Assembly: GCA_003561815.1 (NCBI GenBank)
Contig: PWVP01000032.1
Location: 1-20,798, forward strand
Length of the DNA stretch: 20,798 bases
Reading direction: 5' to 3'
From: Campylobacterota bacterium
GTDB lineage: Bacteria; Campylobacterota; Campylobacteria; Campylobacterales; SZUA-545
Shown: positions 7,257 through 14,832 of the stretch, piece after piece
Position numbering within the stretch: position 1 is the stretch's first letter
Layout: the number at the start of each line of letters is the position of its first letter
Translations under genes and position numbers: made by a program
Notes under the pieces: generated by a model
The model's database searches: none
What the model was told of the DNA's origin: nothing
What the model saw: the letters and a program-made list of their open reading frames with translations, nothing else

Positions 7257-9188
7257 TTAGAGAAACGCTGTGGCCTCTTGGAGCGAGTCAAAGGCTAGGG
7301 TGCGCTGTCCGCGCAGCATCCGCATCGCCTCATCCATCAGCCCACCCCCTAAAAAGATAGGCACGACCGGTTTTTTCCACTCCCGCTGAAGAAGCTGTGC
7401 GATCGCCTCATTATCGGTCATAAACTGCGGGGTGACCACCAGATAGATGAGATCCACCCTCTCAAAGTGCTGCGCGATCTCCAGGGTCTTTTCGTAGCGA
7501 TCGCTTCGGGCATCGCCGATGATGTCGATCGGATTGGCACCGGGCCAGTTAAAGGGGAGCACGCTATCGAGCGCCTTTTTGTCTGTCTCGGTGAGGGTGT
7601 AGAGCTTTTTGCCGTGATCGATGATGTAGTCGGTCAGAATGGAGGCGGGACCGCCGGCGTTGGTGACGATCAGGATCTGCTCGATCGTCTCAAAGCGGGG
7701 GCGGTAGATTAGCGCTTCGATATTATCCTCGATGTAGCAGCCAGCACTCTCAATCAGCCCTTTAAACATCTCGTAGTTTCCGCTTAGGTTGCCTGTGTGG
7801 CTGAAGGCGGCCTTTTTGGACTCGTCGGACTTGCCGGTTTTGAAGACATAGGTTGGCTTTTTGCACTCCCGCAGCGCCTGCATAAAGGCGCTACCGTTTT
7901 GAAGCCCCTCTGCATAGATACTGATCGCTTCGCAGGTGGGATCGGCATCGAGCATCCGCACCAGATCGGCGAAGTTCAGATCGGCCATATTGCCCACCGA
8001 GAGGATGTGGCTAAAGCCCACCCCCGCCTGATACGCCTTATCCATCAGGGCGGTGAGTACAGCGCCGGATTGGCTAATCACCGCCAGACTGCCCGGAATG
8101 ACCCGATCGCTTCCGAAGGTGAGGTTGAGGTTTTTAGAGCCCTCATAGTAGCCCAGGCAGTTGGGGCCGATCAGGTTGAGGTTGTGCTCTTGAACCAGCG
8201 CGTGAAGCTGCCTCTCCCCCTCGATATCGCCCACCTCTTTAAAGCCGGCACTAATGACAATCAGGTTTTTAACCCCCTTGGGGATGAGCGCCTCGATGGC
8301 CGGGAGGATATGTTTGCCGGGGATAGTGAGCACCGCGGTATCGATCTCGCCTGCGATCGCACCGATCTCGGTATAGAGTGGCTTGCCGAAGAGCTCGCCC
8401 CCTTTGGCGTTGACGAAAAAGCACTCCCCTTTAAAGGTGAGGGCGTTTTTGGCAACTGCATAGCCCACCTTGTGTGGATCGGAGCTGGCCCCCACCACCG
8501 CCACGCGCCGGTTTTTAAAGAAGCTCTCACGCTGGCGCGGTGGCTGGGGCGCTTCGGCGGCATCTTTAAACTGCACCCGTGCATCGACGGCCACAAGCCC
8601 CTCTTTGGTGAGCATCACCGGATTGAGATCCATTTCGCTGATGGTGGGGTTTTCGCAGATGAGCTTCTGAAGCTTCTGGATAAACGCCACGGCGGTCTCG
8701 ATCTCAAACCCGAAGCCGCGGAAGTTATTAAAAAGTCGCGAGATGCGCGTGAGGCGAAGTGCCCGCTCAATCTCATCCCGATCGGCCCGCGCATCGATGT
8801 AGCAGACATCCTTATAGAGCTCCAGCAGCACACCCCCTTTGCCAAAGAGAATCGTCTTACCAAAGACCGGATCGCTGACCATGCCGAAATAGAGCTCTTC
8901 GCCTTTGATCATCTGTGTGGCGATAAAGCGATCGTTCTCATCAAGGGTGACGCCTCGGGTGGTGACGCTCTTAATAATCTCCGCGCGGGCATTCTCCAGC
9001 TGCTGATCGTTGATCAGGCTGAGCTTGACAGCACCGTAGTCGCTTTTATGGACCACCTTCTCAGACTCCAGCTTTAGAGCAGCCGGGTAGAAGTCCACAT
9101 GGGGCGCCTCTTTTAGTCCGAAGGTGTGGTAGGGGGCAACGGCGATCCCCACACTCTCAAGCAGTTCATACAGTCTCGATTCGGTCAC
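7257..9188 (-). CDS. NDP-forming acyl-CoA synthetase, fused with ATP-grasp domain first
   Basis: Likely interconverts an acyl-CoA (acetyl-CoA or similar) and the free acid with ADP/ATP through a phospho-enzyme, as in ADP-forming acetyl-CoA synthetases. The 643-residue order is an ATP-grasp (beta-type) domain at about 1-210, a CoA-binding Rossmann domain from about 228 (VAVVGASSDPHKVGYA), then succinyl-CoA-ligase-like domains. Two histidines used for phosphate transfer in the family are present: His47 in HKSDYGAV (beta-type) and His464 in SHTG (alpha-type). No GNAT domain is present, so it is not a PatZ/Pat lysine acetyltransferase. The order is beta-alpha, whereas the known eukaryotic ADP-forming fusions are alpha-beta. 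The GTG start has AAGGAGG 4 nt upstream. It is the first gene of a set with ogt and ung. The substrate cannot be read from the sequence. Confidence 0.85.
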   Translation of the reverse strand: MTESRLYELLESVGIAVAPYHTFGLKEAPHVDFYPAALKLESEKVVHKSDYGAVKLSLINDQQLENARAEIIKSVTTRGVTLDENDRFIATQMIKGEELYFGMVSDPVFGKTILFGKGGVLLELYKDVCYIDARADRDEIERALRLTRISRLFNNFRGFGFEIETAVAFIQKLQKLICENPTISEMDLNPVMLTKEGLVAVDARVQFKDAAEAPQPPRQRESFFKNRRVAVVGASSDPHKVGYAVAKNALTFKGECFFVNAKGGELFGKPLYTEIGAIAGEIDTAVLTIPGKHILPAIEALIPKGVKNLIVISAGFKEVGDIEGERQLHALVQEHNLNLIGPNCLGYYEGSKNLNLTFGSDRVIPGSLAVISQSGAVLTALMDKAYQAGVGFSHILSVGNMADLNFADLVRMLDADPTCEAISIYAEGLQNGSAFMQALRECKKPTYVFKTGKSDESKKAAFSHTGNLSGNYEMFKGLIESAGCYIEDNIEALIYRPRFETIEQILIVTNAGGPASILTDYIIDHGKKLYTLTETDKKALDSVLPFNWPGANPIDIIGDARSDRYEKTLEIAQHFERVDLIYLVVTPQFMTDNEAIAQLLQREWKKPVVPIFLGGGLMDEAMRMLRGQRTLAFDSLQEATAFL

Positions 9189-9192
9189 GGGG

Positions 9193-9199
9193 CCTCCTT
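9193..9199 (-). promoter_or_regulatory. Strong Shine-Dalgarno of the acyl-CoA synthetase gene
   Basis: AAGGAGG on the minus strand, 4 nt before the GTG at 9188. It is the best ribosome site in the window and fixes the GTG start. Confidence 0.75.
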
Positions 9200-9215
9200 T
9201 GGCTACAGCTGACCG

Positions 9216-9221
9216 ATTGTA
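9216..9221 (-). promoter_or_regulatory. Probable extended -10 box for the acyl-CoA synthetase-ogt-ung set
   Basis: TACAAT preceded by TGA (TGATACAAT) on the minus strand, 28 nt before the GTG start, in the 61-bp gap after truA. The TTTGGA at 9236-9241 is too close (14 nt) to be a good -35. Read-through from the truA operon is also possible because no terminator is visible. Confidence 0.5.
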
Positions 9222-9249
9222 TCACGGCCAATCTTTCCAAAGGGTGACA

Positions 9250-9990
9250 TTACGATCGGTAGCGCACCCCGCACAGATAGAGCCCACCGGCAGGGGCCGG
9301 GATGCGAAAGCGGACCCTGTCACCGTGAAGCTGGCGGAGGATTTCATGCGGTTGGGCTTTGCCGGCGGCGACGGTGAGGATGGCGGCGATCATCAGTCGG
9401 ACCTGGCTGCGCAAAAAGGCGTTGGCTTCGAAGCGGACGATGTGAAGCGATCGGTGGCGGTAGAGAGTGGCGCTTTTGAGGTGGCGCACGGTGTTGTTTT
9501 CATCCGATCCGCGTTTGGAGAAGTGGATAAAGTCGTGCCGACCGATAAAAAGCCGCGCCGCCTCACGGGCCGCTTCGGGGTCAAAATCCGGTGCCCAGGC
9601 CATATAGGGGGCTTGGAAGCTGGAGGGTTTGGTGGGGCTGATGAGGTAGCGGTAGACCCGGCTGCGCGCATCGTAGCGGGCGTGAAAAGGGGTAGCGAAA
9701 AGCTCCACGCGGCGAATATCCATCAGCGGCCAGAGCTGGCGTGTGAGCTCCTCCTGGAGTCTCAAAGCGGAGCCTTGCCAGTGGGGCGGCAGTGCGAAGC
9801 TGACCACTTGGGCGGTGGCGTGTACGCCGCGATCGGTTCGTCCGGCGGCCTGGACGCGCTCTTTAATCCCGATGCAGTTTAGCACCTCTTCGAGTTTGCC
9901 CAGCACCGTGGGTTGAAAGCGCGGATCGGTGAGTGACTGGGAGCCGAAAAACCGGCTGCCGTCATAGGCGAGGGTGACTTTGGCCCACAT
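9250..9990 (-). CDS. truA: tRNA pseudouridine(38-40) synthase
   Basis: Converts uridines 38, 39 and 40 in the anticodon stem-loop of many tRNAs to pseudouridine. At 246 residues it is of normal TruA length. The catalytic Asp53 lies in AAGRTDRGVHA. The N-terminal MWAKVTLAYDGSRFFG matches the family opening, and the second half-domain has the usual AFLRSQVR stretch. The ATG at 9990 abuts the TAG stop of the prepilin peptidase gene (TAGATG) with no space. truA is therefore the last gene of the glmU operon and is likely translated by re-initiation. A 61-bp gap with a promoter follows before the next gene. Confidence 0.96.
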   Translation of the reverse strand: MWAKVTLAYDGSRFFGSQSLTDPRFQPTVLGKLEEVLNCIGIKERVQAAGRTDRGVHATAQVVSFALPPHWQGSALRLQEELTRQLWPLMDIRRVELFATPFHARYDARSRVYRYLISPTKPSSFQAPYMAWAPDFDPEAAREAARLFIGRHDFIHFSKRGSDENNTVRHLKSATLYRHRSLHIVRFEANAFLRSQVRLMIAAILTVAAGKAQPHEILRQLHGDRVRFRIPAPAGGLYLCGVRYRS

Positions 9991-10737
9991 CTACAGCCCC
10001 CAAAGGCGCGCGATAGACTCCCCCCAGATCAAAACCACCAGCGCCCCGAGAAACAAAAAGGGGATAAAAGGGGTCTCCATCTCACCTTTGGCGCGTAAAA
10101 CCAGCGCGGGGACGATCGCCAGCATCGCCCCGACAAAGAGCGCTTGCAATGCCCCTAAAAGCCCCAAAAGCGCGCCCAACACAGCCCCTAGAATAATATC
10201 CGCTTCACCCAGCGCTTCGCGTCCGAGCAGCGTGGAGAGACCAAGACGCAAAAGGGCCAGCAAACCAGCGAGAATCAAAGCCGCCTGAAGGTGTTCAAAA
10301 ACCAGCAAACCGCTGCCAATCAGTGCCAGAAAAAGGGCGGCGAAATTGATCGAGTCGGGCACCATTTTGTAGCGGGCATCGATGACGCTGAGGGTAAGCA
10401 GCATCACCAAAGCCGCGCCGGTTAGGAGGGCTACCGGATGAAAGCTCGCCAGCCACCCGGCCAGCACAAAGAGCAGGAGTCCGCCCAGCTCCACCAGCGG
10501 ATAGATCGGGCTAATGGGGCTTGCACACCCCGCGCACTTACCGCGTAAAAAGAGCCAGCTTAGAAGCGGGATATTGTGCCAAAAACGCAGCGGCATCTGG
10601 CAGCTGGGGCAGTGTGAGGCGGGGGTGATGACGCTTTTTTCCTGTGGTGTGCGCACGATCAGCACATTGGCGAACGACCCCACCGCCAGGCCGATCAGGC
10701 CAAAAAAGAGCAGATCCAGCCAGAAAACACCACTCAT
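9991..10737 (-). CDS. pilD: Prepilin peptidase / type IV leader peptidase (A24 family)
   Basis: Integral membrane aspartic protease that cleaves and N-methylates type IV prepilins or type II secretion pseudopilins at the cytoplasmic face. It has 248 residues, mostly hydrophobic helices. The N-terminal methylase-type domain has the two zinc Cys pairs, Cys43/Cys46 (HCPSC) and Cys68/Cys71 (KCAGC). Catalytic Asp120 is in SVIDARYKMVPD, and Asp180 is in GEAD, a variant of the GxGD signature with Ala for the second Gly. Its ATG overlaps the uppS stop by one base (TAATG), with GGAGGGG just upstream. No pilin or assembly gene is in the window, so its substrates are encoded elsewhere. The symbol pilD is by family; comC or gspO are equivalent names. 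Confidence 0.92.
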   Translation of the reverse strand: MSGVFWLDLLFFGLIGLAVGSFANVLIVRTPQEKSVITPASHCPSCQMPLRFWHNIPLLSWLFLRGKCAGCASPISPIYPLVELGGLLLFVLAGWLASFHPVALLTGAALVMLLTLSVIDARYKMVPDSINFAALFLALIGSGLLVFEHLQAALILAGLLALLRLGLSTLLGREALGEADIILGAVLGALLGLLGALQALFVGAMLAIVPALVLRAKGEMETPFIPFLFLGALVVLIWGESIARLWGL

Positions 10738-11417
10738 TAAACCCCTCCAAATCGGCGTTGACGGCTGGCAAACTCTGCGATCATCCCATCGAGTTCGCCC
10801 GGCGTAAACTCCGGCCAGAGGGTAGGGGTGAAAAAGAGCTCCGCATAAGCCGCCTGAAAAAGCAGAAAGTTGGAGATACGCTGCTCCCCTCCGGTGCGGA
10901 TCAGCATATCCACCGGCGGCAGTTCGGTGGTATCGAGTGCGCTTTCCAGACTCGCTTCGGTGATCGCCTCACCGCGATCGCAGAGGCTTTGGGCAGCGCG
11001 GACAATCTCGTCGCGTCCGCCGTAGTTCAGAGCCAGCAGCTGGGTCGATCGGCTGTTTTGGGCGGTGGCCGCTTCGGTTTGCTTGATGCGATCTTGGAGC
11101 TTGGCTGAAAGGCGGGTGAGATCGCCGATGGCACGAAACCGCACGCCGTGTTGCATCAGGGTGGGCAGCTCCTCTTGCAGGTGCTTATCGAGCATCTTCA
11201 TCAGAAAATCGACCTCTTTTTGGGGCCGTTTCCAGTTTTCGGTGCTAAAGGCGTAGAGCGTGAGCACCTCGATACCCCGATCGGCGCAGTGGGTGGTGAT
11301 GGCGCGGACGGTTTCGGCCCCCTTTTCGTGGCCTTTGGTCCGCTCCAAAAAACCCTGCGCTTTAGCCCAGCGGCCGTTTCCATCCATAATGATGGCGATA
11401 TGGCGGGGCAGACTCAC
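10737..11417 (-). CDS. uppS: Undecaprenyl diphosphate synthase (cis-isoprenyl transferase)
   Basis: Adds isopentenyl units to farnesyl-PP to make undecaprenyl-PP, the carrier lipid for peptidoglycan and surface glycans. It has 226 residues. The diphosphate site HIAIIMDGNGRWAKAQG has catalytic Asp12, and GHEKGAE has His30. The YAFSTENWKRP segment and the C-terminal RTGGEQRISNFLLFQ region are all typical. The start is GTG at 11417, overlapping the coaBC stop by 4 nt (GTGA). It sits between coaBC and the prepilin peptidase gene in a fully coupled operon. No residues are missing. Confidence 0.97.
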   Translation of the reverse strand: MSLPRHIAIIMDGNGRWAKAQGFLERTKGHEKGAETVRAITTHCADRGIEVLTLYAFSTENWKRPQKEVDFLMKMLDKHLQEELPTLMQHGVRFRAIGDLTRLSAKLQDRIKQTEAATAQNSRSTQLLALNYGGRDEIVRAAQSLCDRGEAITEASLESALDTTELPPVDMLIRTGGEQRISNFLLFQAAYAELFFTPTLWPEFTPGELDGMIAEFASRQRRFGGV

Positions 11418-12667
11418 CGATCAAGCCCCTTAAACGCCTCAAGCAGCCCGGCGGCGACTGCCAGTTTGCTCCCCTTGAAAGCGGCCGATGAGCCATCCGG
11501 GGCGAGGAGTGTCATGCGGGTTTCGTCACTGCCGAAGTTGACGCCTGCTTGACCCAACACATTCAGACAGACCGCATCGAGCTGTTTTTCCTGAAGCATC
11601 CTCTCGGCGTGGCTTTGGGCGTTTTCGGCGTCAAACTCCGCCTTAAAGCCCACGCTCACCACGCCGCTGCGATCGAGACGGCTAAGCAGATCGGGGTTTT
11701 GGGTGAGTTCGAGTTTCCAGCTCTCACCCAGCTGTGCTTTTTTGAGTTTACCCTGCTGGGGGTATTTCGCGCGGTAGTCGCTCACCGCAGCGGCCATCAG
11801 CAGGTAGGGTTTTTTCTGGATCAGTTGCGACTGGCCGTTTGTGAGGGTGGAGCGGGTGAGCACGCCCTTTTTTGCCTCGCGCAGTGCGTCTTGGAGCTTT
11901 TGACCCATGTTTTCAGCACTCTTGGCTTCGATAGTGTGGATGGGCAGATGGCCTGCGCTCACCGGGCCGATCAGGCAGACATCCGCCCCGCGCACAAAGG
12001 CGGCTTCGGCTAGAGCGATCGCCATTTTGCCGCTGGAGTGGTTGGTGATCATCCGCACCGCGTCGATCGGCTCTTGAGTGCCGCCGCCGCTAATCACCAC
12101 GCCGCGATGATCCCAGAAGTCATCACGCAAAAGCGCACGCGCTGTGAACCAGAAGATCGCCTCGATCTCCGCCAGCCGTCCGCTGCCCACATCACCGCAG
12201 GCAAGCTCACCGCAACTGCACGGGACAATCTCGGCATCCATCAGTCGCAGCAGTTTGAGCGCACTGGCGGTGGCGGGGTGCTCCATCATGGCGGTGTTGG
12301 CTGCCGGGGCGATCACCTTGAGCGCACGGCAGGCGAGCGCGGTTTGCAGCAGAAGATGATCGGCGATGCCGTGGGCGAGTTTGTTCAGGGTGTTGGCCGT
12401 GGCGGGGGCGATGACGAGCACTTCGGCCCATTTGGCGTAGCCGATATGGTTGCACGCTGAGCCGGCCCAGCTCTCTGTCTCAGCGGTCAAAACCGGCTCT
12501 GTCGTGAGGGCTTCGAGGGTGAGCGGCGTGATAAAACGCTGGGCATCCGGACTCATCACCACCCGCACCGTGGCACCCGCTTTGATGAAGAGTCGAGCCA
12601 GATCGGCGGCTTTATACGCAGAGATACTGCCGGTGATACCCAGCAGAACACGGCGACCGGCGAGCAT
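11414..12667 (-). CDS. coaBC: Bifunctional phosphopantothenoylcysteine decarboxylase / phosphopantothenate--cysteine ligase
   Basis: Carries out two consecutive steps of coenzyme A synthesis: ligation of cysteine to 4'-phosphopantothenate (CoaB) and FMN-dependent decarboxylation (CoaC). The CoaC half shows His74 (NHIGYAKWA), Asn124 (PAANTAM) and catalytic Cys157 (GELACGDVGSGRLAE), each one less than the E. coli numbering. The CoaB half starts near residue 190 with GGGTQEPIDAVRMITNHSSG and includes AAVSDYRAKYPQQGKLKK with the catalytic Lys. I start it at the ATG at 12667, which shares its A with the glmU stop (TGATG). A GTG one codon upstream (12670) is equally in frame. The protein is 417 residues, normal for the family. 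Confidence 0.97.
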   Translation of the reverse strand: MLAGRRVLLGITGSISAYKAADLARLFIKAGATVRVVMSPDAQRFITPLTLEALTTEPVLTAETESWAGSACNHIGYAKWAEVLVIAPATANTLNKLAHGIADHLLLQTALACRALKVIAPAANTAMMEHPATASALKLLRLMDAEIVPCSCGELACGDVGSGRLAEIEAIFWFTARALLRDDFWDHRGVVISGGGTQEPIDAVRMITNHSSGKMAIALAEAAFVRGADVCLIGPVSAGHLPIHTIEAKSAENMGQKLQDALREAKKGVLTRSTLTNGQSQLIQKKPYLLMAAAVSDYRAKYPQQGKLKKAQLGESWKLELTQNPDLLSRLDRSGVVSVGFKAEFDAENAQSHAERMLQEKQLDAVCLNVLGQAGVNFGSDETRMTLLAPDGSSAAFKGSKLAVAAGLLEAFKGLDR

Positions 12668-13959
12668 CACGATTTGGAACCGAAAAAGCGGTCAAAAAAA
12701 CCGGCGATGGACTTTTGGGGGGTGCGAGAGAGCACCAGATCACCGCTTTTGGGATCTTTGGTCACGGTGCTGCCTGCGGCGATCAGAACCCGATCGGGGA
12801 TGGTGACGGGTGCGACGATCTGGGTGTCTGAGCCGATAAAGACCCCTTTGCCGATAGTGGTGCGGTGTTTGGCTTTGCCGTCGTAGTTGCAGGTGATGGT
12901 GCCCGCGCCCACATTGGTGCCTTCATCGATCGTCGCATCACCGAGATAGCTAAGATGGCCCGCTTTAACGCCGGTGAGGGTGGACTTTTTGATTTCGACA
13001 AAGTTGCCGATCTGGCTATCCTTTAATGCACTCTCCGGGCGGATACGGGCCATCGGGCCGATCTGCGAGTCGATCAGTTCGGCCGACTCGACGACGCTGT
13101 GGGCTTTAATGGTTGATCGCACGATACGGCTATGGCCTTTGATAACCACCCCCGGCTCGATCTCGCACTCCTCTTCAAACACGGTGCGCGAATCGATCCA
13201 GCTGGTTTCAGGCAGGCGCATGATGACTCCGGCTTTCATCCAGAGCTCTTTAAGCCGTGCCTGATGGTGTGTTTCGGCTTGGGCCAGTTCGGCTTTGGAG
13301 TTGACCCCCATCAGGGTGAGCGCGTCGCCCATCACAGCGGTGACCGCTTCACCCGCTTCGGTGGCCAGGGCGATCAGATCGGTGATGTAGTACTCTTTTT
13401 GGGCGTTGTGATTGTTCAGGCGGGGCAGGGCGCTTTCTAAAAAGCGGCGATCGAAACTATACACTCCGGCGTTGACCGTCTGGATAAGCAGCTGATCGGC
13501 ACTGGCGTCCTTTTGCTCCACGATCGCCTCTACCCGATCGCCGTCGGTAATCACCCGCCCGTAACCCTGAGGCTCGGGGTGGCAAAAGGTCGAGAGGCTG
13601 GCCGCGCTTTTGACTTCGCTGAGTTTACGGACAAAATCGCTATCGATGAGCGGCATGTCGCCATTAAGCACCACCACCCGATCGTGGCGGGGTTTGGCCG
13701 CCATAATCGCGCCGCCAGTGCCTGGAAAGCGGGCGTGATCCTGACGCAGGCAGGTGAGGTTTTTAAAGGTGTCCATCAGGTGCGCTTCGATGCGATCGGC
13801 TTCGTGATAGAGCACTACTTGTACATCTTCGCTGATCGCCTGGGCGGCCATCACGGCGTAGTCGATCATGGGCCGACCGCTGACGGTGTGAAGCACCTTG
13901 GGTCGATCCGACTTCATGCGTGTCCCCGCACCTGCGGCCATGATCACCACCGATACCAT
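12667..13959 (-). CDS. glmU: Bifunctional GlmU: GlcNAc-1-P uridyltransferase / GlcN-1-P acetyltransferase
   Basis: Makes UDP-GlcNAc, the precursor of peptidoglycan and lipid A, from glucosamine-1-P, acetyl-CoA and UTP. The N-terminal pyrophosphorylase domain opens with MAAGAGTRMKSDRPKVLH and has the metal Asp101 in LNGDMPL. The usual GTGHA-like loop reads PGTGGAI, as in Campylobacter (PGTAGAL). The left-handed beta-helix acetyltransferase begins near residue 250 and has AGHLSYLGD (His335) and GAGTITCNYDG. The start is ATG at 13959, because GGAGG lies 7 nt upstream; a TTG one codon earlier is possible. At 430 residues it is typical for Campylobacterota. It is the first gene of the five-gene minus-strand operon. 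Its C-terminus includes a T7 run on the coding strand. Confidence 0.97.
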   Translation of the reverse strand: MVSVVIMAAGAGTRMKSDRPKVLHTVSGRPMIDYAVMAAQAISEDVQVVLYHEADRIEAHLMDTFKNLTCLRQDHARFPGTGGAIMAAKPRHDRVVVLNGDMPLIDSDFVRKLSEVKSAASLSTFCHPEPQGYGRVITDGDRVEAIVEQKDASADQLLIQTVNAGVYSFDRRFLESALPRLNNHNAQKEYYITDLIALATEAGEAVTAVMGDALTLMGVNSKAELAQAETHHQARLKELWMKAGVIMRLPETSWIDSRTVFEEECEIEPGVVIKGHSRIVRSTIKAHSVVESAELIDSQIGPMARIRPESALKDSQIGNFVEIKKSTLTGVKAGHLSYLGDATIDEGTNVGAGTITCNYDGKAKHRTTIGKGVFIGSDTQIVAPVTIPDRVLIAAGSTVTKDPKSGDLVLSRTPQKSIAGFFDRFFGSKS

Positions 13960-13966
13960 CAAAAAA

Positions 13967-13971
13967 CCTCC
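13967..13971 (-). promoter_or_regulatory. Shine-Dalgarno of glmU
   Basis: GGAGG on the minus strand, separated by a T-rich 7-nt spacer from the ATG at 13959. This spacing favours the ATG over the adjacent TTG at 13962. Confidence 0.7.
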
Positions 13972-14003
13972 GTTGAACCCGTGCTTTTTAGCGCTTTAAT
14001 AAC

Positions 14004-14009
14004 ATCTTA
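14004..14009 (-). promoter_or_regulatory. Candidate extended -10 box for the glmU operon
   Basis: TAAGAT preceded by TGT (TGTTAAGAT) on the minus strand in the divergent gap, about 45 nt before the glmU start. It fits the TGnTAnnnT pattern. No clear -35 is visible. Confidence 0.4.
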
Positions 14010-14013
14010 ACAT

Positions 14014-14033
14014 GCACCCCATTAAAATGGTGC
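14014..14033. promoter_or_regulatory. Inverted repeat over the motA -10 region, possible operator
   Basis: GCACC at 14014-14018 and GGTGC at 14029-14033 flank an AT-rich core. The inner CCATT/AATGG arms also pair around AA. The TAAAAT box for motA lies inside it. The position between two divergent operons would suit a regulator, but no known binding motif is recognised. Confidence 0.3.
14023..14028 (+). promoter_or_regulatory. Candidate -10 box for the motA operon
   Basis: TAAAAT, 37 nt upstream of the motA ATG. No consensus -35 lies at 16-18 nt, and I see no sigma-28 or sigma-54 flagellar promoter signature here. If the box is real, the stator operon may be read by the housekeeping sigma factor. 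Confidence 0.4.
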
Positions 14034-14064
14034 CCACTGTAACTCTAACAAGGTCTGCAAACCT

Positions 14065-14829
14065 ATGGATCTCGGTACCATAATCGGCCTCGTCCTGATG
14101 TACGCCATGCTGGTCTTCGCGGTCGTGCTGGGCGTCGGGGTGGGGCCCTATATCAACCTTCCTGCTTTCCTGATTGTGATTGGGGGGGCAACCGGCGCGC
14201 TGCTAGTGGGCTTTAAGCTCGAGCAGGTGAAGATGATCGGCAGCTTAATCGGGGTAGCGGTCAAGCCCCAGACCTATGATGTGCCCGCACTGATCAACAA
14301 GCTGGTCAACTACGCCACCATGGCGCGCCGTGACGGGATTTTGGCGCTGGAGACCCCGGTCAATCAAGAAGATGACATCTTTCTTAAAAAGGGGCTCTCC
14401 ATGGCGGTGGATGGCAACGACCCCGATGTGATCCGCCAACTTCTGGAGCTGGAGACCGAGGAGTCCAGCGGGCGACATAAAACCAACGCCTCCATCTTCG
14501 ATCAGTTTGCGGCGATGGCCGGGGCGTTTGGGATGATCGGTACCCTGATCGGTCTGGTGGCGATGCTGGTGCAGATGAACGACCCTTCAGCGATCGGCCC
14601 GGCGATGGCGGTGGCCTTGATCACCACCCTTTATGGGGCGGTGCTGGCCAACACCATCGGTATCCCGGTGGCCAACCTGCTCAATATCCGCGACAAAGAT
14701 GAGGTAGTGGTTCGCACCCTGGTGGTCGAGGGGATCATGTCGATTCAGGCGGGGGATAACCCCCGAACACTGGAGCAGAAGCTCTTGAGCTTCCTTCCGC
14801 CGAGCGAGCGAACCAGTAATTTTGAGTAG
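14065..14829 (+). CDS. pomA: Flagellar stator protein MotA, PomA (Na+) type
   Basis: Inner-membrane stator subunit that, with MotB/PomB, forms the ion channel driving flagellar rotation. It has 254 residues, like Vibrio PomA (253). Four membrane segments lie at about 5-25, 32-50, 148-168 and 182-202. The cytoplasmic loop carries the MARRDGILALE segment with the charged residues that contact the rotor. The third and fourth helices contain NDPSAIGPAMAVALITTLYG with the conserved prolines. Overall similarity is to the PomA branch rather than to the proton MotA of enteric bacteria; the ion is inferred. A G7 run encodes the Gly-Gly-Ala at residues 40-42. It is the first gene of the six-gene operon, and motB follows after 3 nt. 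Confidence 0.92.
   Translation: MDLGTIIGLVLMYAMLVFAVVLGVGVGPYINLPAFLIVIGGATGALLVGFKLEQVKMIGSLIGVAVKPQTYDVPALINKLVNYATMARRDGILALETPVNQEDDIFLKKGLSMAVDGNDPDVIRQLLELETEESSGRHKTNASIFDQFAAMAGAFGMIGTLIGLVAMLVQMNDPSAIGPAMAVALITTLYGAVLANTIGIPVANLLNIRDKDEVVVRTLVVEGIMSIQAGDNPRTLEQKLLSFLPPSERTSNFE
14182..14188 (+). repeat. G7 homopolymer early in motA
   Basis: Seven G bases spanning codons 40-42 of motA (GGG GGG GCA). A one-base slip would truncate the protein. This is shorter than typical Campylobacter contingency tracts. Confidence 0.6.
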
Positions 14830-14832
14830 TTA

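Noticed and set aside
7797..9077. A 426-codon open frame on the plus strand, antisense to the acyl-CoA synthetase gene
   Set aside because: No family resemblance, no ribosome site, and it mirrors a gene with clear catalytic motifs. Long antisense frames are expected at this GC.
7257..9188. A PatZ/Pat protein lysine acetyltransferase
   Set aside because: No GNAT domain is present, and the domain order differs from PatZ.
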